A stretch of DNA of 18,635 nucleotides, from positions 1-18,635 of the forward strand of contig UQOW01000022.1 of the NCBI GenBank assembly GCA_900542805.1, given 5' to 3'. This document shows, in pieces, positions 1-8,467 of this stretch; the stretch's first letter is position 1, and the number at the start of each line of letters is the position of its first letter. Below the pieces are notes generated by a model. That model did no database searches and was not told where the DNA came from. It saw only the letters and a program-made list of their open reading frames with translations. The translations under genes and the position numbers were made by a program. This DNA is from an uncultured Sutterella sp. Lineage in GTDB: Bacteria; Pseudomonadota; Gammaproteobacteria; Burkholderiales; Burkholderiaceae_F.

Positions 1-6
1 CGGCGT

Positions 7-930
7 TCAGTTTCTGGCCGTACTTGATCCCTGCGTCGTGCCGTTACAAAAGAGTGCTCCGACATCGACGGAATCAAGTACGTAGTGCGCGCCGCAAAAT
101 TCGCAGGTCACGTCAACGGTCCCGCGTTCGGCAATGATTTTTTCAGCTTCGCTTTGGCCGAGATTTCGGACCATGGCTTCAATCCCTTGCTTGGAGCAAC
201 GGCAGCGGAAAACCGGCGTCAGTGTGGCAAGAACGTGCGGGTTGTCTTCCCAAAATAGGCGCTTTGCGACCGTATCGGCCTCAAGCTTTGTGAGTTCTTC
301 GGCTCTGACGGTTTGTGCAAGGACGGCTAAAGATTCAAAGGATTCATCCTCGGGTTGTTCTGCGGCGCTCGTAACGAGGCCCCCGGACTCGGGCATTCTT
401 TGGAGCATAACGCCGCCTACGGCTGCCTCATCGGCCGCAAGCCACAGCCGCGTCATCAGTTGCTCCGAGTGCGTCATGTACGACTCGAGCGTCGCGGCAA
501 CACCGGCATCTTCTAAAGCGACGACCCCCTGATAGGGTTCTTCCCCGGGCCTTCGGTCGGCAGCATCCAGAATCATGGCACAGCGCCCGTGCCCCGTGGC
601 GTTGACAAGGTCTTTGAAAGCGGCTGTTGCGGGAACATCTTCCGGCGTCACGCGCAGTTGGGCTGTGGCGCGGACAACCAGACCCGTGCGCACTTCCACG
701 AGAGCAAGCCTCACCGGGCCGTCACCTTGTAGTTGCAGCACGAGAGCTCCGTCAAACTTAAGGCTCCCGGCAAGAAGCACGGCCCCGGCACACATCTGGC
801 CTAAAAGGAGTTTTACGGGTTCGGGTAAATGCTGGTTTTTCGTCATGGTCTGCCATGCCTCATCCATGTGGAGCACGGCGGCGCGACAGTTCTTTTCCGG
901 AAAAAGCAGTTTGACGAGTTTGTCGGACAT
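7..930 (-). CDS. hslO: Hsp33 redox-regulated holdase chaperone
   Basis: Cytoplasmic chaperone that is switched on by oxidation and holds unfolding proteins during oxidative stress. The C-terminal redox switch is visible as CRC (C243, C245) and CEFC (C276, C279), the CxC/CxxC zinc motif of the family; it binds zinc when reduced and forms disulfides when oxidised. The body carries family-like segments such as GxGRCAMILD-type and QLMTRLWLAAD. I start at the ATG ending at 930 because GAGGAA lies just upstream and the protein then begins MSDKLVKLLFPEKN; an ATG 15 codons further up (975) gives an extension that overlaps the divergent gene and has no clear ribosome site. 307 aa is slightly longer than the usual about 290. 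Divergent from the PHP gene with a 39-bp gap. Identification is firm. Confidence 0.95.
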   Translation of the reverse strand: MSDKLVKLLFPEKNCRAAVLHMDEAWQTMTKNQHLPEPVKLLLGQMCAGAVLLAGSLKFDGALVLQLQGDGPVRLALVEVRTGLVVRATAQLRVTPEDVPATAAFKDLVNATGHGRCAMILDAADRRPGEEPYQGVVALEDAGVAATLESYMTHSEQLMTRLWLAADEAAVGGVMLQRMPESGGLVTSAAEQPEDESFESLAVLAQTVRAEELTKLEADTVAKRLFWEDNPHVLATLTPVFRCRCSKQGIEAMVRNLGQSEAEKIIAERGTVDVTCEFCGAHYVLDSVDVGALFCNGTTQGSSTARN

Positions 931-969
931 AGGTTCCTCAACGGAGAAAATTTTCGCTATTCTAACGAG

Positions 970-1824
970 ATGCATTCGATTATTGATTTACACACGCATT
1001 CCAAAGCGAGCGACGGGGACTATTCGCCTGCCGCTTTGATGCAACTTGCGCGGGAAAACCACGTCTCGGTTTTAGCCCTCACCGATCACGATACGGTGGC
1101 CGGCGATGAGAAAGCGCGTGAGGCAGCGCGCGAGGGAGGAATAATCTTTATTCCGGGAATCGAACTATCGGCCAATTGGGGTCAGACGTGTATACACGTG
1201 GTGGGCCTTAATGTCGATACGGAAAACCCGCCGCTAAAGGACGCGTGCGTCAGGGCGGCGCGCCTGCGTGCCGAGCGCGCCGAAAAAATCGATGCGCGCT
1301 TTAAGAGTCTCGGCATTGACCATCTTTTAAAAGATGTCAAGGACATTTTCCCGGACGTCGTGAATGTTTCGCGTGCCCACTTTGCGCGTGCACTCATCCG
1401 CCGCGCTGTTGTGAAAAACGAGCAGGAAGCGTTCGACCGGTTTCTCGGCACACAAGGACCGGCCTATGTTCCGACAGGCTGGCCGGACCTTTCCGATGCG
1501 ATTGCTTTAATTAGTCAAGCCGGAGGCGTTCCCGTCTTGGCGCACCCGCTTCGGTACCGATTTGCTTCGGACTTGGCCGGGGATGCGTTGGTCGAGGCGT
1601 TTGTGACAGCCGGCGGACAAGCCATTGAAGTGATAAGCGGCAGTCAAATCCCGCAGTGTTCGAGCCGATGTGCCGCCTGGGCTCGCAAATACGGACTTTT
1701 TGCCTCAACGGGGTCGGACTTTCATCGCCTCAGTACCGTAAGACCCATGCTCGGGCATCAGCCTGAGTTGCCCGCGGACCTAAACTGTGTCACAGAGCTT
1801 CTTGATCTTCCGAAACCTCAGTGA
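970..1824 (+). CDS. rnm: PHP-domain phosphoesterase, RNase AM / TrpH (YciV) family
   Basis: Polymerase-and-histidinol-phosphatase (PHP) domain enzyme. In the family the protein is a manganese-dependent 5'-3' exoribonuclease and 3',5'-nucleotide bisphosphate phosphatase (E. coli YciV). Metal-binding motifs are in order: DLHTHSKASDG at the N-terminus, LTDHDT, PGIELSA, a mid-domain NVSRAHFAR, HPLRYR, and GSDFH near the C-terminus. Length 284 aa fits the family. The start is the ATG at 970, directly before the HTH motif; a longer open frame from 829 runs inside hslO and is rejected. No Shine-Dalgarno sequence is visible at normal distance, while TATTCT at 958-963 would place transcription start almost on the ATG, so the message may be leaderless (inference). 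Its stop overlaps the stop of the convergent lplT copy by 7 bp. Confidence 0.9.
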   Translation: MHSIIDLHTHSKASDGDYSPAALMQLARENHVSVLALTDHDTVAGDEKAREAAREGGIIFIPGIELSANWGQTCIHVVGLNVDTENPPLKDACVRAARLRAERAEKIDARFKSLGIDHLLKDVKDIFPDVVNVSRAHFARALIRRAVVKNEQEAFDRFLGTQGPAYVPTGWPDLSDAIALISQAGGVPVLAHPLRYRFASDLAGDALVEAFVTAGGQAIEVISGSQIPQCSSRCAAWARKYGLFASTGSDFHRLSTVRPMLGHQPELPADLNCVTELLDLPKPQ

Positions 1825-3140
1825 TTGTCCGAGCGAGCTTGCTCACCGATTAAGTGCAGGCTGTCGAACTCGCGTTGGTTGCGACGGTGTTTGAGAATCA
1901 CGCCGCACATACTGATGGCCACGGCCAGGCCGAACCCGGCCATCGTCGCCTGTACGGACACATCGCATTTAATGAGGATTGAGTATACGGCCAGCATGAG
2001 AAGAATCGAGGTGTTCTCATTGAAGTTTTGCACGGCAATCGAGCGCCCCGCACTCATCAAAACGTGTCCGCGATGCTGCAAGAGGGCATTCATCGGAACG
2101 ACGAAAAAGCCGGCAAACGCACCGACGACAATCATCATGAGGCCGGCAAATAGGGCTGCATACCGAATCGAGTAGCCGAAAAGCGTAAGAGATCCCGGAA
2201 TGAGCGATTCATGAAATCCGCTCATGGCCGCTACCAGCAATCCCATCGCAATGCCGACCGGCAAAACGCTGACGGATTTTTTAAGCGGCACGAAGGCGGC
2301 GGCCGTCACGGCGCCGAGCGCAATGCCGACCGAAACGACCGCTTGCAAGATAGCGCCTTGCGTCAGATTCATCCCGAGAGCGGCTTCTGCCCACTTTAAA
2401 ACGAGAAACTGTAAGACGGCACCGGCACCCCAAAAGAGCGTTGTGACCGAAAGCGAAATTTGTCCGAGCCGGTCGGTCCAGAGTAGGTAGCACGAGTAGG
2501 CAAAATTACGAATGCTCGCGACCGGTTCAAAGGAGTTTTTGCTGTAGCGGGCTCCCGTATCGGGAATGGCAAGATTGACAGCAGCGGCGGCGGCATACAC
2601 AAACACAATCACCGCAATGGCGGCCTCTGCTACGGTATGCAGACCCACGAGCGGCATATGAAAGAACGCGAGAATCGCAGCTCCGACATCGGGTTCGACA
2701 AGGATTCCTCCGAGCACGACGCCGAGAATGATCGAAACAACCGTCAGCCCCTCGATCCATCCGTTGGCAATCACAAGTTTTTCAGGCGGCAGAAGTTCGG
2801 TGAGAATTCCGTATTTAGCCGGCGAATACGCTGCCGCCCCGATGCCGACAACGGCGTAAGAAAGAAGGGGATGTGAGCCGAAAAGCATCATCAGGCACCC
2901 GACGACCTTGACGGCATTGGTGATAAACATCACGCGTCCCTTGGGCATAAGATCGGCAAAGATGCCGACCCAACTTGCAAGGACCACATAGCTGATGACA
3001 AAGAAGAGCTTTAAAAGCGGCGTCATCCACCCGGGCGCTTGGATACTCGTCAAGAGTGCAATGGCTGCAATCAAAAGCGCATTGTCGGCTAAGCTCGACA
3101 AAAACTGTGCGCACATGATTGTATAAAAGCCGCGTTTCAT
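1818..3140 (-). CDS. lplT: Lysophospholipid transporter LplT, copy 1
   Basis: Major-facilitator-type inner-membrane protein that flips lysophospholipids, chiefly lysophosphatidylethanolamine, from the outer to the inner leaflet, where acyltransferase-acyl-ACP synthetase (Aas) re-acylates them. Family signatures: AQFLSSLADNALL near the N-terminus, ASWVGIFAD, KGRVMFITNAVK, GAAAYSPAKYGIL, ANGWIEG, TLFWGAGAVLQFL, GFFVVPMNALLQHRG and AVQNFNENT. About twelve hydrophobic spans, 440 aa. The first ATG is used: its N-terminus aligns without gaps to the chosen start of the second copy. A TAAAAT box (3176-3171 on the minus strand) is a possible -10. The 3' end overlaps the PHP gene. A second, more diverged copy sits 970 bp upstream beyond a dead transposon. 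No aas gene is in the window. Confidence 0.92.
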   Translation of the reverse strand: MKRGFYTIMCAQFLSSLADNALLIAAIALLTSIQAPGWMTPLLKLFFVISYVVLASWVGIFADLMPKGRVMFITNAVKVVGCLMMLFGSHPLLSYAVVGIGAAAYSPAKYGILTELLPPEKLVIANGWIEGLTVVSIILGVVLGGILVEPDVGAAILAFFHMPLVGLHTVAEAAIAVIVFVYAAAAAVNLAIPDTGARYSKNSFEPVASIRNFAYSCYLLWTDRLGQISLSVTTLFWGAGAVLQFLVLKWAEAALGMNLTQGAILQAVVSVGIALGAVTAAAFVPLKKSVSVLPVGIAMGLLVAAMSGFHESLIPGSLTLFGYSIRYAALFAGLMMIVVGAFAGFFVVPMNALLQHRGHVLMSAGRSIAVQNFNENTSILLMLAVYSILIKCDVSVQATMAGFGLAVAISMCGVILKHRRNQREFDSLHLIGEQARSDNH

Positions 3141-3242
3141 TGGAATCCGCTCGCAAGAAGAATTGCGCGAATTTTACCCAATTGCGGCGTAAAGCTCCGC
3201 TCTTTAGAGCAAAGATATAAGCCGCAAGGTTCCGACTAGCAC

Positions 3243-4040
3243 GTGAGGATTTTCCGACAGGGCGACGAACGGTACGTCTCCGTTTACCCCGAGTACGAAA
3301 TGACGCCTCCCGAGCATGCCGCCGATAGTGTCGGCATGGACATGGGGTGCGTTCGTTTCTGCACGCACCCCGACGCTACGTTCTTTGAGCCGTGCATCGA
3401 ACCCAAGAAGGCGTTTAAAAACTCAGCCGAACCCGGAGCAGGCTCGAAAGAATGCAGAAGTTCGGGAAGAATCGGGACAAACAGAAAGTCGCGATGGCAA
3501 AGCTTGATCACCGTATCGCCGATGTCCGTCGTGATTTCGTCGAAAAGATCTCGCCGGAAACCGGCAAGAACCAGGCAACTATTTTCAGAAAAGACCTGAA
3601 GATTAAAAACATGACGGCATCGGCGAAAGGGACTGTTAAGGGTCCGGGCAAGCACGTTGCGCAAAAGAGCGCCCTTAACCGTTCCGTTCTCAATCGGGCG
3701 CGAGGAGTTTTTTTAGCAAGCTTGATCGGAAAGCGTTGAGACCGGTCGGACACGTGCATACGGTGATGTCGCAGAATACAAGTCGCACTTGCCCGATATG
3801 CGACTGTATTTAAAAAGACATCGCAAGAGGCCGGCATTGTTCAAATGCGTCTCCTACGGTCATCGGGCAAACGCGGACGCAGCGGGTGCGATCAACATCA
3901 AAAAGCGCGGACGAAACGTGTTAGCTAGCGGGGAGTCTGAGAAGAAGGGTCAAGTGAATTCGGGGCAGTCTCAAAAGCCGGGACCGAGTCAGCCGCAGGA
4001 ATCGACCGAAGTGATCTGCGGCGCACGCTGCTCGCAGTAG
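3243..4040 (+). pseudogene. Degraded IS200/IS605-type tnpB (OrfB) fossil
   Basis: Reading three frames in turn recovers a TnpB protein without its N-terminus. Frame 3 (3243 to about 3419) gives QGDERYVSVYPEYE and the RuvC-I segment SVGMDMGCVRF. Frame 2 (about 3419-3739) gives KNRDKQKVAMAKLDHRIADV, then RKDLKIKNMTASAKGT and KHVAQKSALNRSVL. Frame 1 (about 3740-3813) gives SQNTSRTCPICDC, the first half of the zinc ribbon, and frame 3 again (about 3814-4040) gives LFKCVSYGHRANADAAGAIN with the RuvC-III aspartate. At least three frameshifts separate these pieces. The RuvC-II glutamate (normally ..LEDLKVKNM) reads Lys, and the fourth zinc-ribbon cysteine (CVSCGH) reads Tyr. The gene cannot make an active nuclease. 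It lies between two paralogous lplT genes. No tnpA partner is seen. Confidence 0.85.
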
Positions 4041-4050
4041 AGAATCTCCC

Positions 4051-4090
4051 TTGTTACGGTTAACAATGTTCCGGTAAGAACCGGCACAAA
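4051..4090. repeat. Small inverted repeats just after the tnpB fossil
   Basis: TTGTTA at 4051-4056 and TAACAA at 4061-4066 form a 6-bp hairpin with loop CGGT, followed by CCGG at 4071-4074 and 4081-4084, a second short foldback. IS200/IS605 elements carry subterminal hairpins and the guide RNA scaffold at this end, so this may be the right end of the dead element. The assignment is inference; no matching left-end structure was found in 3141-3242. Confidence 0.3.
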
Positions 4091-4108
4091 TTGCGCAGAG
4101 GGTTTCGG

Positions 4109-5404
4109 TTAAAGGGTTTTCTCAAGCGACTCCTCCGGTTTTAAATAAAAACGATGGTAAAGGATGGCGGTCATCGCGGCTGTCAGAAAGAAACCGAACG
4201 CGAGCATCGTCGTTTGAACGGAAAGCTGAACTTTCACAAGGAGCGCATAGATTCCGAGCATCGTCAAAATCATCGTGTTTTCCGAAAGGTTTTGGACGGC
4301 AACGGCCTGACCCGAACTTAAAAGGAGTTGCCCGCGTCGTTGAAAGACCGCGTTCATCGGCACGAGAAAGAGCCCGGCGAGTGTTCCGACAACAATCATC
4401 ATAAGGCACGCGACAAGGACACTTGTGCGTACGGTCTCGTGCAAAATTGTCACGGACCCGGGCACAAGGGACGACGAATAAAAACTCATAGCCGCTACGG
4501 ACAGTCCCATGGCAACCCCTGTCCAGAGCACGTGAAACGCCCGGTGAATCGGGACGAGGCGTGCCGCAAGAACGGCGCCGAAGGCAATACCGACCGAGAC
4601 AACGGCCTGAAGCATAGAGGCTTGCGAGAGCGGCAGACCCAAACGTTCGTCGGCCCAGCGCAAAACCAAAAATTGCAAGACGGCACCGGTACCCCAAAAA
4701 AGCGTTGTCACCAAAAGCGAGGAGACACAAAAAGTATCGGTGAAGATGGTTTTGCAAGTTTTGGCAAACGTAATCACGTTACCGAGAGCGTTAAAGCGTG
4801 CGTTCGGATATTTAGCACCCGTGTTGCAGATCTTCAGATTAATTAAGGCGGCGACGCCGTAAACGAGCGTCACGACGACAATGGCGGCATCGGCTAAGGT
4901 CGTTTGACCGGTGACGGTCATATGCATGAACCCGATGAGCGTCTTTCCGACCGCCGGGTCGACAAGAATGCCGCCCAAAACAATTCCGAGAATAATGGAA
5001 ATTACGGTAAGACCTTCCATCCAACCGTTGGCAGCGACAAGTTTTTGGGGCGGAAGCATTTCCGCGAGAATGCCGTATTTGGCGGGTGAATACGCCGCGG
5101 CGCCCGCTCCGACTACCCCGTAGGCTAAAAGCGGGTGCGAGCCGAAAAGTAGGAGCAAGCATCCGCCGATCTTAATGAGGTTCGTGACAAACATCACGCG
5201 TCCTTTGGGCCACATGTCCGCAAGGACACCGACCCAGGAGGCAAGAAGAATGTAACTTAAAACGAAGACCAGACGTAAAAGCGGCGTCATCCAATCGGGC
5301 GCATTTAGGCTCGTTAGGAGGGCAATGGCGGCAATGAGCAGGGCATTATCAGCGAGGCTCGAAAAAAATTGCGCACCGAGTACGGGCGCGAGACGATGCA
5401 TCAT
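4109..5404 (-). CDS. lplT: Lysophospholipid transporter LplT, copy 2
   Basis: Paralogue of the gene at 1818-3140, similar over its whole length, with the same signatures: AQFFSSLADNALL, ASWVGVLAD, KGRVMFVTNLIK, GAAAYSPAKYGIL, TLFWGTGAVLQFL, LFLVPMNAVFQRRG, AVQNLSENT. Predicted role is lysophospholipid flipping across the inner membrane. I start at the ATG ending at 5404: AGAGG lies 5 bases upstream, the N-terminus aligns ungapped with copy 1, and a likely extended -10 box at 5438-5430 puts transcription start near 5423, which would exclude the longer frame from 5425. About 431 aa. Divergent from radA with a 99-bp gap; I recall lplT near radA in other Burkholderiales (often with alr), so this copy is probably the ancestral one (inference). 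Confidence 0.9.
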   Translation of the reverse strand: MMHRLAPVLGAQFFSSLADNALLIAAIALLTSLNAPDWMTPLLRLVFVLSYILLASWVGVLADMWPKGRVMFVTNLIKIGGCLLLLFGSHPLLAYGVVGAGAAAYSPAKYGILAEMLPPQKLVAANGWMEGLTVISIILGIVLGGILVDPAVGKTLIGFMHMTVTGQTTLADAAIVVVTLVYGVAALINLKICNTGAKYPNARFNALGNVITFAKTCKTIFTDTFCVSSLLVTTLFWGTGAVLQFLVLRWADERLGLPLSQASMLQAVVSVGIAFGAVLAARLVPIHRAFHVLWTGVAMGLSVAAMSFYSSSLVPGSVTILHETVRTSVLVACLMMIVVGTLAGLFLVPMNAVFQRRGQLLLSSGQAVAVQNLSENTMILTMLGIYALLVKVQLSVQTTMLAFGFFLTAAMTAILYHRFYLKPEESLEKTL

Positions 5405-5429
5405 AAAACCTCTAAAGGAAAGCATTCGG

Positions 5430-5438
5430 AGTGTAGCA
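5430..5438 (-). promoter_or_regulatory. Extended -10 promoter of lplT copy 2
   Basis: On the minus strand the sequence reads TGCTACACT, a TGn extension followed by TACACT. Predicted transcription start is around 5423, about 19 nt before the chosen ATG. There is no good -35 hexamer. Confidence 0.4.
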
Positions 5439-5503
5439 TTAGGGCTTACAAAGCGCCGTGTGCGGTAACGAATCGTTGACCTTTTTTATTGAGAAGGACT
5501 CCT

Positions 5504-6877
5504 ATGGCCAAACCCCGTGTCGAATATGTCTGCGAATCTTGCGGCGGAACCACCGTCAAGTGGCAGGGTCGCTGTCCGCATTGCGGCGAGTGGAATACGA
5601 TGAAAGAGTTTCGGATTCCCGACAAAACTGCTGCGCGTTTCGGGAGCAATGTTCATAAGGCGCTCCCCCTTAATCAAGTGACTGAGGCCGTGGATTTGTC
5701 ACACGTTCAGGCGCTTGAGGTCCCGAGAACGCTTGTCGGGATCGAAGAGTTTGACCGCGTCACGGGAGGAGGCCTTGTTTCGGGAGGTGTGACACTGATC
5801 GGCGGCGATCCGGGAATCGGAAAGTCAACGCTCCTGTTGCAAGTAACGAGTAAGCTTGTTTCCTACGGGATACGGTGTTTGTATGTCACGGGGGAAGAAT
5901 CGGCTTCGCAAGTAGCCTTACGCGCCAAGCGCTTGGGGATTGACCCTGCGGGTATCACGCTCATGAGTGAAATCGAAGTTGAGAAAATCGAAGCCGCCCT
6001 TTTAAGCCTTAAGCCCGCATTTGTTGTCATCGATTCGATTCAAACGCTTTTCTCGGCGGCCTTGGAAAGTGCTCCGGGAAGCGTGACACAAGTGCGCGAG
6101 TGTTCGGCACGATTAACGCGCTTGGCCAAAACAGCCGATATTACTCTCGTTTTCGTCGGACACGTCACGAAAGACGGGTCTTTAGCCGGCCCTCGGATTC
6201 TCGAACACATCGTTGATACGGTCCTGTATTTTGAAGGCGATACACATTCGAGTTTCCGGCTTGTTCGCGCCTTTAAGAACCGGTTCGGTGCCGTGAACGA
6301 ACTCGGGGTCTTTGCCATGACCGATAAGGGCCTACGCGGCATTTCCAATCCGTCGGCAATTTTTTTGGCCGAACACAAGGAGGGCGTCGCCGGGAGCGTT
6401 GTCATGGTCACGCAAGAGGGAACGCGACCGCTTCTTGTGGAAGTGCAGGCGCTGGTCGATCCGACGCATTTGCCGACCCCTAAACGCCTTTGCGTGGGAC
6501 TTGACGGGCAGCGTCTTTCGATGCTCCTTGCGGTCTTACACCGTCACGCCGGCATTTCGTGCTTTGATCAAGATGTCTTTGTTAATGCCGTCGGCGGTGT
6601 GAAAATCGCAGAACCTGCCAGCGACCTTGCTGTGATTCTTGCCGTCGTCAGTTCCGTCACCGACAAAGCGCTTTCTCGCGGGACGGTTGTTTTCGGGGAA
6701 GTGGGACTGGCCGGTGAAATCCGACCGGCGCCGCGCGGACAAGAGCGATTAAAGGAGGCCGCTAAGCTCGGTTTTTCTCGAGCGATTATTCCGAAGGCCA
6801 ATGCCCCGAGGACGCCACCGGAGGGTCTTACGGTCATTGCCGTCGATCGCCTCGGCGATGCGATCGACGTCATTTAA
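5504..6877 (+). CDS. radA: RadA (Sms) DNA repair ATPase
   Basis: RecA-like ATPase that promotes branch migration of recombination intermediates. Domains in order: N-terminal zinc finger with C10, C13, C24, C27 (CESC..CPHC); RecA core with Walker A GGDPGIGKST at about 100-109 and a Walker B-like FVVIDSIQT; the RadA-specific KNRFG motif at 258-262; and a C-terminal Lon-protease-like domain, including GGVKIAEPASDLAV and FGEVGLAGEIRP. Length 457 aa matches the family (E. coli 460). Start is the ATG at 5504, preceded by AAGGA; an upstream in-frame start at 5489 would place the ribosome site inside the coding region. Divergent from lplT copy 2. Intact, no anomaly. Confidence 0.97.
   Translation: MAKPRVEYVCESCGGTTVKWQGRCPHCGEWNTMKEFRIPDKTAARFGSNVHKALPLNQVTEAVDLSHVQALEVPRTLVGIEEFDRVTGGGLVSGGVTLIGGDPGIGKSTLLLQVTSKLVSYGIRCLYVTGEESASQVALRAKRLGIDPAGITLMSEIEVEKIEAALLSLKPAFVVIDSIQTLFSAALESAPGSVTQVRECSARLTRLAKTADITLVFVGHVTKDGSLAGPRILEHIVDTVLYFEGDTHSSFRLVRAFKNRFGAVNELGVFAMTDKGLRGISNPSAIFLAEHKEGVAGSVVMVTQEGTRPLLVEVQALVDPTHLPTPKRLCVGLDGQRLSMLLAVLHRHAGISCFDQDVFVNAVGGVKIAEPASDLAVILAVVSSVTDKALSRGTVVFGEVGLAGEIRPAPRGQERLKEAAKLGFSRAIIPKANAPRTPPEGLTVIAVDRLGDAIDVI
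6841..6869 (+). other. 10-bp perfect hairpin in the last codons of radA
   Basis: CGTCGATCGC (6841-6850) and GCGATCGACG (6860-6869) are perfect inverted repeats with a 9-nt loop. They end three codons before the stop. No U-tract follows, so it is not a classic terminator; it could protect the 3' end of the mRNA or be a by-product of the VDR...AIDV codons. A further AT-rich foldback (AAAAAG..CTTTTT, 6892-6910) followed by T5 might act as a weak terminator. Confidence 0.4.
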
Positions 6878-6929
6878 CGGCGCGGTTTCAAAAAGAGCGC
6901 TTCACTTTTTGTTTTTGCCGTCTTAGACC

Positions 6930-7014
6930 CAAATGGGACACATTCGGGCCGTTAGGGCATTCTTTTGCCTTCTTTTCTGGGAAAACCTGTCTGTTTCTGT
7001 AAGATGCCCATTTG
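6930..7014. repeat. Spaced 8-bp inverted repeat upstream of the puuP-like gene
   Basis: CAAATGGG (6930-6937) and CCCATTTG (7007-7014) are exact reverse complements, 69 bp apart, in the 205-bp gap between radA and the importer. They could be paired operator half-sites or the base of a leader stem. No repressor is identified. A weak promoter-like pair (TTGCTT 7012-7017, TATGGG 7035-7040) overlaps the right arm. Confidence 0.3.
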
Positions 7015-7082
7015 CTTCGGATCAGTCGTAGCTCTATGGGGTTTTTCTTTTCACTTTTAGATAGGTTGGTTTTTTCGGAACC

Positions 7083-8432
7083 ATGCAGGGGACACAACGC
7101 ACAGTAGAACACTCAGTCGGATTGGTTAAAACTCTCACGCTCATGCCGATTGTCATGATCGGTTTGGCGTATATCCAGCCGATGACTCTGTTTGATACCT
7201 TCGGGATTGTCTCTCAAATCACAAGCGGCCATGTTCCGAGCGCCTATGCGCTGGCGCTACTCGGGATTCTTTTTACGGCCTTTAGTTACGGAAAGCTTGT
7301 CGTCCGGTTTCCTTCTGCCGGATCGGCCTATACCTATGCCCAAAGGACCTTGTCGCCGACAATCGGCTTTATGGTCGGGTGGTCATCGCTTTTAGATTAC
7401 CTTTTTATGCCGATGATCAACATTCTGCTTGCCAAGATTTACTTCGAGGCGATTGTCCCGTCGATTCCGAGTTGGATTTTCGTTGTCCTGCTGACGCTTT
7501 TTATGATTGCATGCAACTTAAGGAGCCTGAAGCTTGTCGCCGGTTTCAACGGAACGATTGTTTGCATTCAAATGGGCGTTGTGGCCGTGATTATCGGTCT
7601 GATTTCTTATGCTCTGATCGAGCAGGGCGGAACACCGTCTCTTTGGAGCATGAAACCCTTTTGGGATCAAAATGCCGCCGTGGTTCCGATGATGGCCGGG
7701 GCAGCGATTCTGTGCTTTTCGTTTTTGGGCTTTGACGGACTCTCACAACTGACGGAAGAGACCGTCGATGCTCAAAAAACAATGCCCAAGGCAATTTTCC
7801 TCACCGCTCTTTTGGGGGGCATTGTCTTTATCGTTGCAAGCTATTTTTTGCAGCGGTATTTTCCCGATATCAGTCGCTTCAAAGACCCGGAAGCCTCGCA
7901 ACCTGAAATCATGCTCTACGTCGCAGGTCCCGTTTTCCAGTTCGTAATTTTGGTCTTTTCCAGTCTCACGGTTTTAGCTTCCGGCATGGCCGCGCACGCC
8001 GGCGTGTCGCGCCTCATGTATGTGATGGGACGCGACGGGGTTCTTCCCAAACGCTTTTTTGCTCGGCTTCATCCGACTTGGCATACGCCCGTCTTTAACA
8101 TTCTTTTAGCCGGGGCCCTGTGCTTATTTGCCATCAAGATGGATCTGGTTCTTGCAACGGCCCTCATTAATTTCGGAGCTCTTGTGGCTTTTACCTTCGT
8201 CAATGTTTGCGTGATTGCCGAGTTTTTCGTGCGTCAGGGCAGACGCCGTAACTACGCGGATGTTTTTCACTACCTCCTGCTTCCGCTATGCGGATGCGCA
8301 AGCGTCGGAGTGTTGTGGATTCATCTTGAGACAACGGCGATGGTCTTGGGGCTGACGTGGGCTGCAGTGGGACTGGTCTATTTAGGCTTTTTAACGAAGG
8401 GGTTTCACAATCCCGTGCCGGTGCTTCGTTAG
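7083..8432 (+). CDS. puuP: PuuP-like putrescine/amino-acid importer (APC family)
   Basis: Twelve-span inner-membrane permease of the amino acid-polyamine-organocation superfamily. It follows E. coli PuuP, the putrescine proton symporter, closely along its length: MIGLAYIQPMTLFDTFGIVS, SYGKLVVRFPSAGSAYTYAQ, GFMVGWSSLLDYLFMPMINI, CFSFLGFDGLSQLTEET, FPDISRFKDPEA, AGVSRLMYVMGRDGVLP, ATALINFGALVAFTFVN and FHYLLLPL. Full length (449 aa; PuuP 461). The substrate is inferred from this match; other amines or amino acids cannot be excluded. The first ATG is used, with only a weak CGGAA in front. No other puu catabolic gene is in the window, so putrescine would be taken up for use elsewhere. It is convergent with the small gene at 8468-8806. 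Confidence 0.85.
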   Translation: MQGTQRTVEHSVGLVKTLTLMPIVMIGLAYIQPMTLFDTFGIVSQITSGHVPSAYALALLGILFTAFSYGKLVVRFPSAGSAYTYAQRTLSPTIGFMVGWSSLLDYLFMPMINILLAKIYFEAIVPSIPSWIFVVLLTLFMIACNLRSLKLVAGFNGTIVCIQMGVVAVIIGLISYALIEQGGTPSLWSMKPFWDQNAAVVPMMAGAAILCFSFLGFDGLSQLTEETVDAQKTMPKAIFLTALLGGIVFIVASYFLQRYFPDISRFKDPEASQPEIMLYVAGPVFQFVILVFSSLTVLASGMAAHAGVSRLMYVMGRDGVLPKRFFARLHPTWHTPVFNILLAGALCLFAIKMDLVLATALINFGALVAFTFVNVCVIAEFFVRQGRRRNYADVFHYLLLPLCGCASVGVLWIHLETTAMVLGLTWAAVGLVYLGFLTKGFHNPVPVLR

Positions 8433-8467
8433 GTTGAGCTCGGCAGGGGATTGCAAAAGCGGGAAAC

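Noticed and set aside
3411..3425. Programmed -1 frameshift at the A5 run (TTTAAAAAC) in tnpB
   Set aside because: Two more frameshifts, a lost catalytic Glu and a lost zinc Cys lie downstream, so decay is the better explanation; IS605-type tnpB is not known to use frameshifting.
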